Origin: Marinobacter bohaiensis
Lineage (GTDB): Bacteria; Pseudomonadota; Gammaproteobacteria; Pseudomonadales; Oleiphilaceae
NCBI RefSeq assembly: GCF_003258515.1
Contig: NZ_QGEH01000001.1
Location: 1,116,001 to 1,180,000, forward strand
Reading direction: 5' to 3'
Length of the DNA: 64,000 bases
The position numbers and the translations under genes were made by a program. Positions 1 to 8,428 of this stretch are shown here, piece after piece (within the stretch, counting starts at the first letter, position 1; every line of letters starts with the position of its first letter). Under the pieces are notes generated by a model that searched no databases, was not told the origin of the DNA, and was given only the letters and a program-made list of their open reading frames with translations.

Positions 1-296
1 CCCAGACCGCCACGGAAACGGCCGAGCCAGCGATTGGCGGCCTCGAACAGGTCATCGGCGAGGCCGGCGCGGGCCACGAATACGCCCATCGCCAGGAACA
101 GCGGCAGCACCGAGAACTGGTAATTCATGGCCAGTGCCACGATTTCGTTCTGGGCGACAGTGGCCGCAGCCGGCAGTCCGCGAGGGTGGATCCAGGCGAT
201 GCCGCCGATGCCGCACAGCATGAGATTGAACCCGAGCGGGATTCGGGTGAACACGATCAGCGCCATCAGCGCTACGATGACAGTCAGGACAACCAC
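1..296 (-). CDS. dctM: TRAP transporter large permease DctM (N-terminal fragment, cut by window edge)
   Basis: This is the first ~98 codons of the large membrane subunit of a TRAP transporter; the rest lies beyond base 1. The reading frame, not interrupted to the edge, gives a hydrophobic first helix, then IPLGFNLMLCGIGGIAW and NYQFSVLPLFLAMGVFVARAG, typical of the DctM family with its LP(L/F)F segment. A GTG at 296 is preferred as start because ACGGAG lies ten bases before it; a TTG at 305 is the alternative but is too close to that site. It follows dctQ by 72 bases and should form the substrate channel with DctQ and the binding protein DctP, driven by a sodium or proton gradient. Confidence 0.85.
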   Translation of the reverse strand, partial: MVVLTVIVALMALIVFTRIPLGFNLMLCGIGGIAWIHPRGLPAAATVAQNEIVALAMNYQFSVLPLFLAMGVFVARAGLADDLFEAANRWLGRFRGGL

Positions 297-368
297 AGTT
301 CCCAATCTCCGTTAGAGGCGTTTTGTCAGAGGCGTTGGTGCATTGCTTGCCGGATTTGCGGCGAGGCT

Positions 369-875
369 TCAGGTGTCGTCGTCATGGATGCCGACCCGAA
401 GCAGCCGGAAGAAACCGATTACGGTGGCGATCAGCGCCAGCACCGCGAACGCGTAGACGGAATACCCCAACTGGACTTCCAGGAACTTGGTCAGCATTTG
501 GGCATCCAGCAGCTTCTGGGCCTTGACGAACATCAGCCAGGTGATGCCGACCATCGACAGGAACGACACGGCGGCGGTAAACACCCGTTCGACGACCCGG
601 AGGCGGGCGGGATAGCGCGTCACCGCCAGGCCGGCGACGATGTGACTGTTGTTTCGAACCACCAGCGACATGCCGGCGAAGAAGGCGATGCCGAGCAGGG
701 TGGAGATGAACTCCGCGGCGCCGGGCAGTGGCGTCGCAAAGTGACGGCCGGCTACGTCGACGAAGGTGACCACGATCATCGCGAACACCGAGACGCAGGC
801 GATCACCTGCGCCAGCCGAAAAAGGCCGCTGTCGAGGCGGTCGACAGCGGCAGAGAAGGAGCGCAACGGGGTCAT
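369..875 (-). CDS. dctQ: TRAP transporter small permease DctQ
   Basis: A 168-residue inner-membrane protein with four predicted helices (about residues 18-40, 52-72, 98-117 and 136-158), the length and layout of DctQ small subunits. The family pairs with DctM to form the membrane part of a TRAP importer for dicarboxylates, sugar acids or aromatic acids. The start codon is two bases after the dctP stop, so the two are translationally linked. The gene lies in a dctP-dctQ-dctM operon whose promoter region carries the AGATATATC operator pair shared with the aromatic catabolic operons at 37 and 52 kb. Confidence 0.88.
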   Translation of the reverse strand: MTPLRSFSAAVDRLDSGLFRLAQVIACVSVFAMIVVTFVDVAGRHFATPLPGAAEFISTLLGIAFFAGMSLVVRNNSHIVAGLAVTRYPARLRVVERVFTAAVSFLSMVGITWLMFVKAQKLLDAQMLTKFLEVQLGYSVYAFAVLALIATVIGFFRLLRVGIHDDDT

Positions 876-877
876 GA

Positions 878-1951
878 TTATTCGGCTTCGTCCATGGTTG
901 CCTGTGCGGTGGTATTCGCCGCCTTGAGTTGGCCGGCGTAGATGTCCTCCATGCGCGAGCGGTAAAACTCGAAGGCGTTGGCGGCATCGTCCAGGTGGCG
1001 TTTCTGGGCATCAGCGATCCATGCCTGCTTCATCGGCGCCAGTGCGTGCCGGAGCTTGTCGACGAAGGCGGGATCGGCATCCACGATATCCAGGTTCAGT
1101 TCCTTGAGCGCTCTGTCCTTGCGTTCGTCCATGGCGATGCCGGTACGGCGCGGCAGTCCGTCCGCGGCGCGCAGCACGGCGGCCTGCTGCTCAGCGTTGA
1201 GTTCGTTCCAGGCGTCCTGGTTCATCACCACAGCCCAGGTGGCGGAGCCCATGCCGCCCGGGAAGCGGGTCATGGCCTTGACGTGATCGCCCAGACTGGC
1301 GGCGAGGATGGTGCCGGTACCGATCATCGCGCCGTCGACCGTGCCCTTGGAGACGTATTCGAACAGTTGCGGGAAGTAGGAGTGCACGGGGACGGCGCCG
1401 ACGGTTTCCAGTGCATCGGTCTGCTTGCCGGCGGTGGCCCATATTTTTTTGCCGTCGAAGTCGGCCATGCTGCGGATCGGCTGCTCCCGGCCCACGAAAT
1501 TGACCCCCGGCAGCACGTGCATGGAAAGCAGTTTGACGTCGTTGAATTCGTTGACCTTATCGAAATACTTCTGCTGGGTTTCCCAGATCGCCACGGAGGC
1601 GGATTCACCCGACAGCGAATTGAACGGCATGTCCCCAAGCAGTGGCAGGCCGGTTTGGGCGCGGCTGGCGTAGACCGAAATCATGGCCATGTCGATGATG
1701 CGGTCCTTGACCGCACTCAACTGGCCGTCTGGTTTGGTGAGAGAGGAACCGGGTATGGTGATTTCGATGCTTCCACCGGATTCTTTCTCGATACGCCGGC
1801 TGAAGTCGTCGATCGACGTGCGACGCATGGGGTCGTGTTTGGGCAGGTAGGTGTTGTAGATGAGCTTGACCGGGTCGTCCGCCGCCTGGGCGCTCGAGAC
1901 GCCGGCCAGCAGGGACAGGCCAAGTATGGCAGTGCAGGTAAGTCGCAGCAT
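878..1951 (-). CDS. dctP: TRAP transporter substrate-binding protein DctP
   Basis: A 357-residue periplasmic solute-binding protein of the DctP/YiaO family. Residues 1-23 are a signal peptide ending AQA-AD; the mature protein begins DPVKLIYNTYLPKHDPM and contains the family's central region around ATWAVVMNQDAWNELNAEQQ. The start at 1951 is chosen because GAGGAG lies six bases upstream and the signal peptide follows at once; the frame stays open up to an ATG at 2098 but that start has no ribosome-binding site and would bury the signal peptide. The substrate is not evident from sequence. The shared upstream operators suggest it binds the aromatic acid degraded by the 37-52 kb operons, which is an inference. 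Confidence 0.88.
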   Translation of the reverse strand: MLRLTCTAILGLSLLAGVSSAQAADDPVKLIYNTYLPKHDPMRRTSIDDFSRRIEKESGGSIEITIPGSSLTKPDGQLSAVKDRIIDMAMISVYASRAQTGLPLLGDMPFNSLSGESASVAIWETQQKYFDKVNEFNDVKLLSMHVLPGVNFVGREQPIRSMADFDGKKIWATAGKQTDALETVGAVPVHSYFPQLFEYVSKGTVDGAMIGTGTILAASLGDHVKAMTRFPGGMGSATWAVVMNQDAWNELNAEQQAAVLRAADGLPRRTGIAMDERKDRALKELNLDIVDADPAFVDKLRHALAPMKQAWIADAQKRHLDDAANAFEFYRSRMEDIYAGQLKAANTTAQATMDEAE

Positions 1952-2608
1952 GATGTCTCCTCGGTCTTGTTGGTTATAAATGGAGAAAATCAGTTGTATG
2001 TGTGAGCCCTTGATGACGCGGGGCTTTACCAGCGAAGCCAGACAATTGCGCGTCTGATCGATGTGAAGGTGCCGTGGCTTGGTGGTTTCAGAAGTCATGA
2101 TCCGGCCACGCGTTTCTTCTTATCGTCCTGATGCGTTGCCTCGGGCTTTACCTCCGGGTTCCGTCGCCCTGGGCAGGGGCGATTTTCAGCGTTGTTTCAC
2201 CTCCTTTGTCCCGGCGCCTTTGCCTTCCACGCCGTTCTTCTCGTGAAGCTCTTATCTTTCTTTTTTCTTCATATTTAGATATATCGTAGTTCAAGATAGA
2301 TCTAGAATTTGCAGGCAGCCATTAGACGAAGGTCTTAGGTCTTTGCTTTGATCACTTGCAGCCGATCCGGTGGATTCGTTAAGGCACGTCGGCGTCCAAC
2401 AAGCCGTGTTGGGGACAGGAAAAGCGATTGAGGGTGAATGGCGTTGACAGTCGACTTCCCGTGGCTGCGGGCTGGCCTCTTGAGTTGGGAAAGGGAGTCA
2501 CTCGCCGTGGCACGGGACGCTTTATTACGTTTTGGCAATGCTTGCGACAAGGCGTGGAGCCGGGACTAGATTTTTAGGGAAGTGTCTTTCGCAAGGAGGT
2601 CTCCGACC
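1952..2608. other. Long intergenic region between divergent dctP and the outer-membrane protein gene
   Basis: About 650 bases without a gene I can support. It contains the operator block at 2277-2334 and the leader of dctP. A 71-codon frame at 2335-2550 (minus strand) has no ribosome-binding site and no family character and is not called. The plus-strand end carries the AAGGAGGT ribosome-binding site of the next gene at 2594-2601. I see no other repeat or hairpin of note. Confidence 0.6.
2277..2334 (-). promoter_or_regulatory. Shared promoter/operator architecture upstream of dctPQM
   Basis: Read on the minus strand, this holds GACCTTCGTCTAAT (2334-2321), a 17-base gap, AGATCTATCT (2303-2294), a 7-base gap and CGATATATCT (2286-2277). 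The same elements at the same spacing occur at 37167-37224 and 52830-52887. TTCGTCT sits where a -35 box would lie and the first palindrome overlaps the likely -10, so a repressor bound there would block transcription; PadR from 45060 is the candidate. The start codon of dctP is 325 bases further on, an unusually long leader. Confidence 0.7.
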
Positions 2609-3178
2609 ATGACACGTTCTCTCCCTTCTTTCCTTGCAGTTCCCCTTACGGCCCTGGTGTTCCTGATGATGTCGGCCGCCGCCCATGCGGGCAGCGATAG
2701 CGGTGTCTACGTCGGTGCGTCCGTGGGCCAGGCCCAGGTGGATTTCGACGATGAGTTGCCGGATGTCGGTGAAGTGGATTTTGACGACGACGATACCGCC
2801 TATAAGATCTTTGCCGGCTACAACTTCGGCCTGATTCCGCTCGTGGACCTGGCTGTGGAGGGCGCCTACGTCGATTTCGGCAAGTTCAAGGGCGACATCG
2901 GCAGCATCAGTGACCGGGACCTGGATGTCGACGGCTGGACGGCCGCCGGGCTCGCCGGTGTGAACCTCGGCCCCATCGGAGTGTTCGGCAAGGTGGGTGC
3001 CATCAACTGGGACAGCGATTTCGACGGTCTCGGTGACGAAGACGGTACCGATCCGTTCTACGGCGTGGGTGCGCGCTTCAGCCTGTTCTCGTTCCAGGTA
3101 CGGGCCGAGTACGAGCGCTACGACCTGGACGATTTCGACATCGACTACTTCTCCGTAGGCGCGGCTTTCACCTTCTGA
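2609..3178 (+). CDS. Small outer-membrane beta-barrel protein
   Basis: A 189-residue exported protein: signal peptide over about 27 residues ending AHAGS, then an acidic barrel with alternating aromatic strands and a C-terminal FSVGAAFTF, ending in Phe as outer-membrane proteins do. It fits the OmpX/OmpW-sized barrel families (eight strands), but the exact family is uncertain. ATG at 2609 is chosen over 2582 because a strong AAGGAGGT lies eight bases before it. Long Asp-rich stretches such as VDFDDDDTAYK fit a salt-adapted outer membrane or cation binding. It stands alone, with no functional link to its neighbours. Confidence 0.8.
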   Translation: MTRSLPSFLAVPLTALVFLMMSAAAHAGSDSGVYVGASVGQAQVDFDDELPDVGEVDFDDDDTAYKIFAGYNFGLIPLVDLAVEGAYVDFGKFKGDIGSISDRDLDVDGWTAAGLAGVNLGPIGVFGKVGAINWDSDFDGLGDEDGTDPFYGVGARFSLFSFQVRAEYERYDLDDFDIDYFSVGAAFTF

Positions 3179-3280
3179 GCCACTCTTTCGGCAAACGCCA
3201 TTCACCGGGCGGCTTACGCATTGTCGGTGGTCCCGGTCGCTTCTCCACAGACTGGCCGAAGCAATCCGCCAGACGGGACA

Positions 3281-4168
3281 TTAGTTCCTTAGGAAGTCCA
3301 ACACGGCCGCGCGTTCGGGGATCGATGCGGAGGCGCCGACCCGGGTAACGCACAGCGCCGCTGCGGCACTGCCCAGGCGCAGGGCTGTCTCGGGCTGCTC
3401 GCCGCCAGCCAGGGCCGCCAGGCAATAGCCGATGAACGTATCCCCCGCGGCGGTGGTGTCCACGGCGTCCACCGCAAAAGCGGCCACCCGGGAGCGCCCT
3501 TCCGGGCCGATATAGACCACGCCTTCACGCCCCAGAGTCAGGATCAGCGCCAGACCCGGATAATCCCGGTGCAGAGAGGCTTCGGCCTCGGTGACGCTGT
3601 CCACGCCAGCCAGATCCATGGCTTCGACTTCGTTGACGATCAGCAGGTCCACCCCGGCGAGCAGGGGAATGACCGAATCGCGGGTCATGGGCGCCGGATT
3701 GAAGGCCACGCGGATGCCCTGGCGGGCGGCCTGCGCCATGGCGTCGGCCAGACCGCTGGTTTCGTTTTGCAGCAACAGCCAGTCGTCCGGGCCAGCGGGT
3801 GCCAGTGCCCGCTCAATCTGCTGCCGGGTCACGTTGTGGTTGGTACCGGGATAGAACAGGATGGCGTTTTCTGCATCGTCGGTCAGTTGGATGATGGCGT
3901 GGCCGCTGGCCCCGTCCAGCGGAGTGATGGAAACGGTGTCGACGCCGGCCTCGGCCAGTTGGTCGAGCACCCAGGTGTCCGCCTGCCCGATGGCGCCGAT
4001 ATGCTGCACATGGGCACCGGCGCGGGCCAGGGCGATGGACTGGTTGGCCCCCTTGCCGCCAAGCACCGTGTGGTAATCGCTGGACGCCAGGGTTTCGCCG
4101 GGTCGCACGAAATGATCCACGCGGTAGACATGGTCGAGGTTGATCGAGCCCAGGTTGTAGATGGTCAT
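3281..4168 (-). CDS. Ribokinase-like PfkB-family sugar kinase
   Basis: A 295-residue PfkB-family kinase. It shows the N-terminal signature GGKGANQSIALARAGA (residues 37-52) and the C-terminal DTTAAGDTFIGY (237-248), in which D243 is the catalytic base that activates the sugar hydroxyl. The family phosphorylates ribose, deoxyribose or other sugars with ATP; ribokinase is the closest recognised match. There is no rbs transporter or isomerase beside it, so the physiological sugar is uncertain. The start is supported by AAGG six bases upstream. It is encoded alone, divergent from efpL with about 160 bases between. Confidence 0.82.
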   Translation of the reverse strand: MTIYNLGSINLDHVYRVDHFVRPGETLASSDYHTVLGGKGANQSIALARAGAHVQHIGAIGQADTWVLDQLAEAGVDTVSITPLDGASGHAIIQLTDDAENAILFYPGTNHNVTRQQIERALAPAGPDDWLLLQNETSGLADAMAQAARQGIRVAFNPAPMTRDSVIPLLAGVDLLIVNEVEAMDLAGVDSVTEAEASLHRDYPGLALILTLGREGVVYIGPEGRSRVAAFAVDAVDTTAAGDTFIGYCLAALAGGEQPETALRLGSAAAALCVTRVGASASIPERAAVLDFLRN

Positions 4169-4325
4169 GGCGGGCCTTGTGCTTTCCTTGTTGTCGTTAG
4201 CGGGGCCGCTTTCCGGCGGGCGAATGCATCGAGCCTAGCATGGAGAAGCCTGTGAAACACTCGCGCCGGGACGGCCTTCGTGGTATATCCGCAGCCCTGT
4301 CTTGCCAATCAATGGAATTCGAACC

Positions 4326-4892
4326 ATGCCCAGAGCCAGCGAAATCAAGAAGAACTCCGCCGTCGAATACGAAGGTAACGTCTACTTCGTCAAGGACATC
4401 GAGCGTTCCGTGCCCCAGGGCCGGGCCGGCGGCAGTCTGTACCGGATGCGCATGTACGATGTGGTCACCGGTAACAAGATCGACCAGACCTTCAAGGATT
4501 CCGACATGCTGAACCTGGCGGACCTGGTGCGTCGTCCCGCGACTTTCTCGTACACGGATGGCGACGAGTACGTTTTCATGGACAGCGAGGACTTCACCCA
4601 GTACAGCCTGATGGGGGAGGCGATTGCCGACGAGCTGCTGTTCATCAACGAGGACACCCAGGGGGTGATGGTGATTCTGGTCAGCGACGCGCCGGTGTCC
4701 CTGGCCCTGCCGCCGACCGTGGACCTGACCATCGAGGAAACCGATCCTTCCGTCAAGGGTGGCTCGGCCACCGCGCGCACCAAGCCGGCGCGGTTGACCA
4801 CCGGGCTGGTGGTGCAGGTGCCGGAGCACATCTCCTCCGGCGACCGTATCAAGATCAACGTGGAGGAGCGCAAGTTCCTCGGACGCGCCTGA
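4326..4892 (+). CDS. efpL: Elongation factor P-like protein EfpL (YeiP)
   Basis: A 188-residue EF-P paralogue that binds stalled ribosomes and relieves pausing at polyproline and related motifs. [20 protein letters not shown] and the KOW-like first domain match YeiP, followed by two OB-fold domains. The loop that reaches the peptidyl-transferase centre reads [14 protein letters not shown] with Arg at residue 33, the same position as the functional unmodified Arg in E. coli EfpL; the rest of the loop (PQGRAGG rather than PTARGAA) differs. ATG at 4326 is chosen because family members start MPRA; an upstream ATG at 4302 adds eight unrelated residues. Its stop is 18 bases from the stop of the convergent AraC gene. 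Confidence 0.92.
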   Translation: MPRASEIKKNSAVEYEGNVYFVKDIERSVPQGRAGGSLYRMRMYDVVTGNKIDQTFKDSDMLNLADLVRRPATFSYTDGDEYVFMDSEDFTQYSLMGEAIADELLFINEDTQGVMVILVSDAPVSLALPPTVDLTIEETDPSVKGGSATARTKPARLTTGLVVQVPEHISSGDRIKINVEERKFLGRA

Positions 4893-4919
4893 TCCGTTTG
4901 GCGCCGGTGGTCAGGCGCG
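4884..4919. terminator. Inverted repeat spanning the two convergent stop codons
   Basis: CGCGCCTGA (4884-4892) pairs with TCAGGCGCG (4911-4919), a nine-base stem with an 18-base loop. Each arm contains the stop codon of one of the converging genes, because both proteins end in Gly-Arg-Ala. There is no T-run, so a terminator role is uncertain; the symmetry may be partly coincidental. Confidence 0.35.
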
Positions 4920-5870
4920 GCCGGCCTGGGACGGACTGATACCGAACTGGCGCCGGAAGGCCGCGGTGAAGTTGTTCGGGTGGCCGTAGCCGGCCAACGC
5001 CGAGGCTTCGGTGATGCTGGCGCCGTCCTGTTGCAGCGCCCGATAGGCGTTTTGCAGCCGCCGTTGCCGCAGGAAGCGGCCCACGCCCATGCCGAGGCAG
5101 TCCCGGGCGTAACGCTGGAGCGTGGCGGGGCTCATTCCGAGTTGGTTGCCGATCTGACTCTGGGTCATGGCGAGCACCGTGTCGCTCTCCAGCAGCTCGA
5201 GGAACTGTCGGGCCTGGCGTCCGGTTAACCGGGACGCGGCAGCGCTGTCTGCCGGCAGCGTTTCCAGCCAGGCTGTCATCAGCGACAGGGCGAACCCCTC
5301 CCGCGCCAGCTGACCGATGCGGCCCGGGTCCGGGTGTTCGATCAGGTGCCGGGCCTGCATCCACAGGGACGGCGGCAGCGACCAGGGCGCCACCGACAGG
5401 TGCTGCTGCATTCGCCTCTTGAGCGGCTTCGAATCCAGCGCCTGCTGTTCAAACCACTCCGGTTCCACGGCAACGTAAAGCGCCGTGCGCTGTTCCCCTT
5501 CCGCGGTTTTCATACTGCAGCTTTCGGCATGGCTCAGTGTCATCACCTGGGCCTGCGCCGCCGATTCGTGCAACGCCATGTGGCGGTTGCCGAACTGGAA
5601 TCGGGTCTGGCCTTCCAGGAACAGGGAGATCTTGAGGCTGGCGGACAACTCCGCGTCGAAGCCGATGTCCCGCTCCGCCCGGGCGTTGACGATATGGAAA
5701 GACAGCCCCGAGGCCAGCTTCTCGGTCAGCAGGGTGCCCCGCAGCATCGAGTGCCCCGCACTGGCCGGCGCCGGGCATTCACGCAGGCGGTAGCGGTTCA
5801 GGTGCCTGGCGTTGTGCTCCAGGTCTTCCGTATTCAACAGATGCGGGTTTTGCGGGGAAGGGCGGCTCAT
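4911..5870 (-). CDS. AraC-family transcriptional regulator (PchR-like)
   Basis: A 319-residue regulator with an N-terminal ligand-sensing domain and a C-terminal AraC DNA-binding domain (about residues 215-315) holding two helix-turn-helix units, including GNQLGMSPATLQRYARDCLG and ASALAGYGHPNNFTAAFRRQFG. It is divergent from a TonB-dependent siderophore receptor, the arrangement of PchR/AlcR-type regulators that activate receptor genes on sensing the ferric siderophore. ATG at 5870 is chosen because AGAGG lies six bases upstream; the frame extends to 5903 without a better site. Ligand identity is inferred from context only. Confidence 0.83.
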   Translation of the reverse strand: MSRPSPQNPHLLNTEDLEHNARHLNRYRLRECPAPASAGHSMLRGTLLTEKLASGLSFHIVNARAERDIGFDAELSASLKISLFLEGQTRFQFGNRHMALHESAAQAQVMTLSHAESCSMKTAEGEQRTALYVAVEPEWFEQQALDSKPLKRRMQQHLSVAPWSLPPSLWMQARHLIEHPDPGRIGQLAREGFALSLMTAWLETLPADSAAASRLTGRQARQFLELLESDTVLAMTQSQIGNQLGMSPATLQRYARDCLGMGVGRFLRQRRLQNAYRALQQDGASITEASALAGYGHPNNFTAAFRRQFGISPSQAGRA

Positions 5871-6012
5871 GAACATCCTCTGACGCCGTGGCATAAAGGG
5901 CAACTGTCATTGGCTTACGGGGGCAGTTGAGGCAAATCAATAGATGATTGATGTTTTTGCATCCGCAGCAGACAGGCACCTGTGGAATAATGCGTGCCAG
6001 CCAATCTAAATG

Positions 6013-6029
6013 CAAACGATTGTCGTTTG
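6013..6029. promoter_or_regulatory. Palindromic operator upstream of siderophore receptor (Fur or AraC site)
   Basis: CAAACGA (6013-6019), TTG, TCGTTTG (6023-6029) is a perfect seven-base inverted repeat about 75 bases before the receptor start, in the region divergent from the AraC gene. Its AT-rich symmetric form could be a diverged Fur box or the site of the AraC-type regulator. Which protein binds cannot be decided from sequence. Confidence 0.5.
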
Positions 6030-6102
6030 TGATTGTGGCGGCGCCGGGCTTTACCCGGTGTCGCAGCCGTAACCGCTGCACTGTTGCTGGAGACGTTCAT
6101 CC

Positions 6103-8283
6103 ATGTCCGATAAGAAAATCCGTTCCGCCATCCGTCAGGCCTGCCGTTCCCGTCAGGCGGTGACCGCTGTTTCATTGTCCCTTTTAGCCTGCGCCTTACC
6201 CGCATCCGCTGCCGAAGACACATCGGACGATGTTGCCCTGCCCACGCTCACGGTAGAAGGCAACCGTCTCTACGAGATGGCGCCCAGCGAGGAAGCCGGG
6301 GGTTACGGCGTCGAAGCCGCCACTGTCGGCACCAAGACGCCCGCCTCCCTGCGCGATATTCCCCAGTCCATCACCGTACTGACGCGGGATTACCTGGATG
6401 ATCGCGGCGTCACCCACATCGACGACGCCGCCAAACTGACGCCGGGCCTGCGCACCCTGAGCAACGACAGTGGCCGCTCGTCCATCTATTCCCGCGGCTA
6501 CGAATACGACGAACTCAACATCGACGGTCTGCCGGCGCCGCTGCAGAGCATCTTCGGCACGCTGCCGTCGCTGTCGGCGTTCGACCGCATGGAAGTCATG
6601 CGCGGGCCGTCCGGCCTGTTCAACAGCACCAGTGAACTGGGCGGCATCATCAATCTGGTGCGCAAGCGCGCCACCGTCGAAACCCAGGGTTCGCTCCAGG
6701 CCGGCTACGGCAGTTGGGACCGCAACCGGCTGTCGGCGGACGTGTCCGGTTCCCTCAACGAATCCGGATCCGTGCGTGGCCGGGTGGTGGCGTCCCGCGA
6801 GGATATGCCAAATGAGGTCGACGAGAATGAGAACGTCGATGAAAGCTACTACGGTACGCTGGATATCGACGTGACCGACGCCACCGAGCTGTCCCTGGCG
6901 GTGCTGCACCAGACCAAGGACATCACTCCGTCCAATGGTCTGCCCGCGTTTTCCGACGGCAGCCTGGCGGACTGGGATCGCTCCACCTTCCTGGGGGCCG
7001 ACTGGAACAACTTCGAGAACGAAACCACGGACCTGTTCCTCGATCTGACCCACCAGTTCGACAACGGTGGCTACGGCCGCTTAGCGGTGCGCCAGTCCCA
7101 TCGTGAAGGCGACTATTACTACGCCTTTACCGGCAGTGCGCTGGGGGACGACGGCAGCACCAGTCTGCGCACCACCCAGCGCGACTTCGAACAGGATGCG
7201 CTGTCCATGGACGCCAGCTACAGCCAGCCGTTCGAGGCCCTGGGCCACGTCAGCGAATTCGTGGTGGGTGCGGATTACAAGCACTACGACACCGACTACC
7301 TCAACGGCGCCTCCAATCTGGGCTCGATCAACGTCAACACCTTCGACGCCTCGTCGGTGACGTACAGCGATCCGACCTATTCCCAGCGCATCGAGAACGA
7401 GCTGACCGAGACCGGCGTCTACGGCAAGCTGACCTTCCGTCCGCTGGAAAACCTGGCTTTGATCGCCGGCAGCCGCTTCAGTTGGTATGACCTGAGTGCC
7501 GATACCACCGCGTTGTCCACCGACACCACCACGGAAAGCGACGGCGACGGTTCAGGCGAGTGGACCCCGTATGCCGGCGCGGTCCTGGATGTGGACGAGC
7601 ACCACTCCCTCTACGCCAGCTACTCGGAAGTGTTCAATCCGCAGACCGAGACCGACGAGAACGGCGACCTGATCGATCCGCGCGAGGGCGAGCAGTACGA
7701 GATCGGCATCAAGGGCGCCTACGACAATGGTCGCCTCAACAGCCGGCTGTCCGTTTTCCAACTGACTGACAAGAACCGTGCCGCCACCCCCTACGATGAA
7801 GACGGCAATGCCATCAGCAGTTACTCCGAAGCCACCGGTGAAGCCCGGGTACGCGGTTTCGAAGCGGAGCTGAGCGGCCAGTACGGTCCCTGGGATCTGC
7901 TGGTGGGCTATACCTATATGGACACCGAGAAGCTGGCCGGCGATACCAACACCCTGTTCATGCTGATGCCGCATCACACCGTGAACGCCTGGTCCAAGTA
8001 CACCTTCCACCAGAGTGGCCTGCTGAACCAGTTGAGTCTGGGCGCCGGCGTGACCGCCATGAGCGACTTCTACCTGGAGCGTGGCAGCACAAGCATCGAA
8101 GCGCCGGGCTACGCCGTGGTGGATGCTCTGATCAGCAAGCGTTTCACCGAAAACCTGTCCGCCTCGCTGAACGTCAACAACGTGTTCGACCGCAAGTACT
8201 ACTCGCGGGTGGGCAGTGTGGCCACGTTCAACTTCTACGGCCCGTCGCGCAATGTGATGGCCAACGTGTCCTACGATTTCTGA
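6103..8283 (+). CDS. TonB-dependent siderophore receptor
   Basis: A 726-residue outer-membrane receptor that takes up a ferric siderophore using TonB energy. A signal peptide (about residues 1-36, ending ASAAE) precedes a TonB-box-like LPTLTVEG, a plug domain (TPASLRDIPQSITVLTRDYL through GGIINLVRKRAT) and a 22-strand barrel ending in SYDF. It has no N-terminal signalling (STN) domain, so it should not signal through a FecR protein; the divergent AraC regulator fits instead. The siderophore is not identifiable, but the family is that of hydroxamate and catecholate receptors. Confidence 0.92.
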   Translation: MSDKKIRSAIRQACRSRQAVTAVSLSLLACALPASAAEDTSDDVALPTLTVEGNRLYEMAPSEEAGGYGVEAATVGTKTPASLRDIPQSITVLTRDYLDDRGVTHIDDAAKLTPGLRTLSNDSGRSSIYSRGYEYDELNIDGLPAPLQSIFGTLPSLSAFDRMEVMRGPSGLFNSTSELGGIINLVRKRATVETQGSLQAGYGSWDRNRLSADVSGSLNESGSVRGRVVASREDMPNEVDENENVDESYYGTLDIDVTDATELSLAVLHQTKDITPSNGLPAFSDGSLADWDRSTFLGADWNNFENETTDLFLDLTHQFDNGGYGRLAVRQSHREGDYYYAFTGSALGDDGSTSLRTTQRDFEQDALSMDASYSQPFEALGHVSEFVVGADYKHYDTDYLNGASNLGSINVNTFDASSVTYSDPTYSQRIENELTETGVYGKLTFRPLENLALIAGSRFSWYDLSADTTALSTDTTTESDGDGSGEWTPYAGAVLDVDEHHSLYASYSEVFNPQTETDENGDLIDPREGEQYEIGIKGAYDNGRLNSRLSVFQLTDKNRAATPYDEDGNAISSYSEATGEARVRGFEAELSGQYGPWDLLVGYTYMDTEKLAGDTNTLFMLMPHHTVNAWSKYTFHQSGLLNQLSLGAGVTAMSDFYLERGSTSIEAPGYAVVDALISKRFTENLSASLNVNNVFDRKYYSRVGSVATFNFYGPSRNVMANVSYDF

Positions 8284-8301
8284 CCTGACGGGACACTGGA
8301 A

Positions 8302-8322
8302 GCCGGGCCCATGTGGCCCGGC
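8302..8322 (+). terminator. Stem-loop after siderophore receptor gene
   Basis: GCCGGGCC (8302-8309) pairs with GGCCCGGC (8315-8322) around CATGT. It lies 19 bases after the stop. No T-run follows, so it is either a weak terminator or an mRNA-stabilising hairpin. Confidence 0.4.
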
Positions 8323-8428
8323 AACCCCGCCTCGTAACGTCGTCCGGCGCACGACGCCCTTTCCGGCCAGGCCGAGTTGGCCTATCCTCGCCCGGAACCC
8401 TGATCGAAACCCGTGCCCGAGACCGCCG

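Noticed and set aside
1952-2098. An upstream extension of dctP to an ATG at 2098
   Set aside because: No ribosome-binding site precedes it and it would put 49 residues before a clear signal peptide; the start at 1951 has GAGGAG.
2335-2550. A 71-codon frame on the minus strand in the dctP upstream region
   Set aside because: No ribosome-binding site, basic low-complexity product and no link to a family.
4884-4919. The inverted repeat at the efpL/AraC gene ends as a strong bidirectional terminator
   Set aside because: Kept only as a weak feature: no T-run, and the symmetry follows from both proteins ending in Gly-Arg-Ala.
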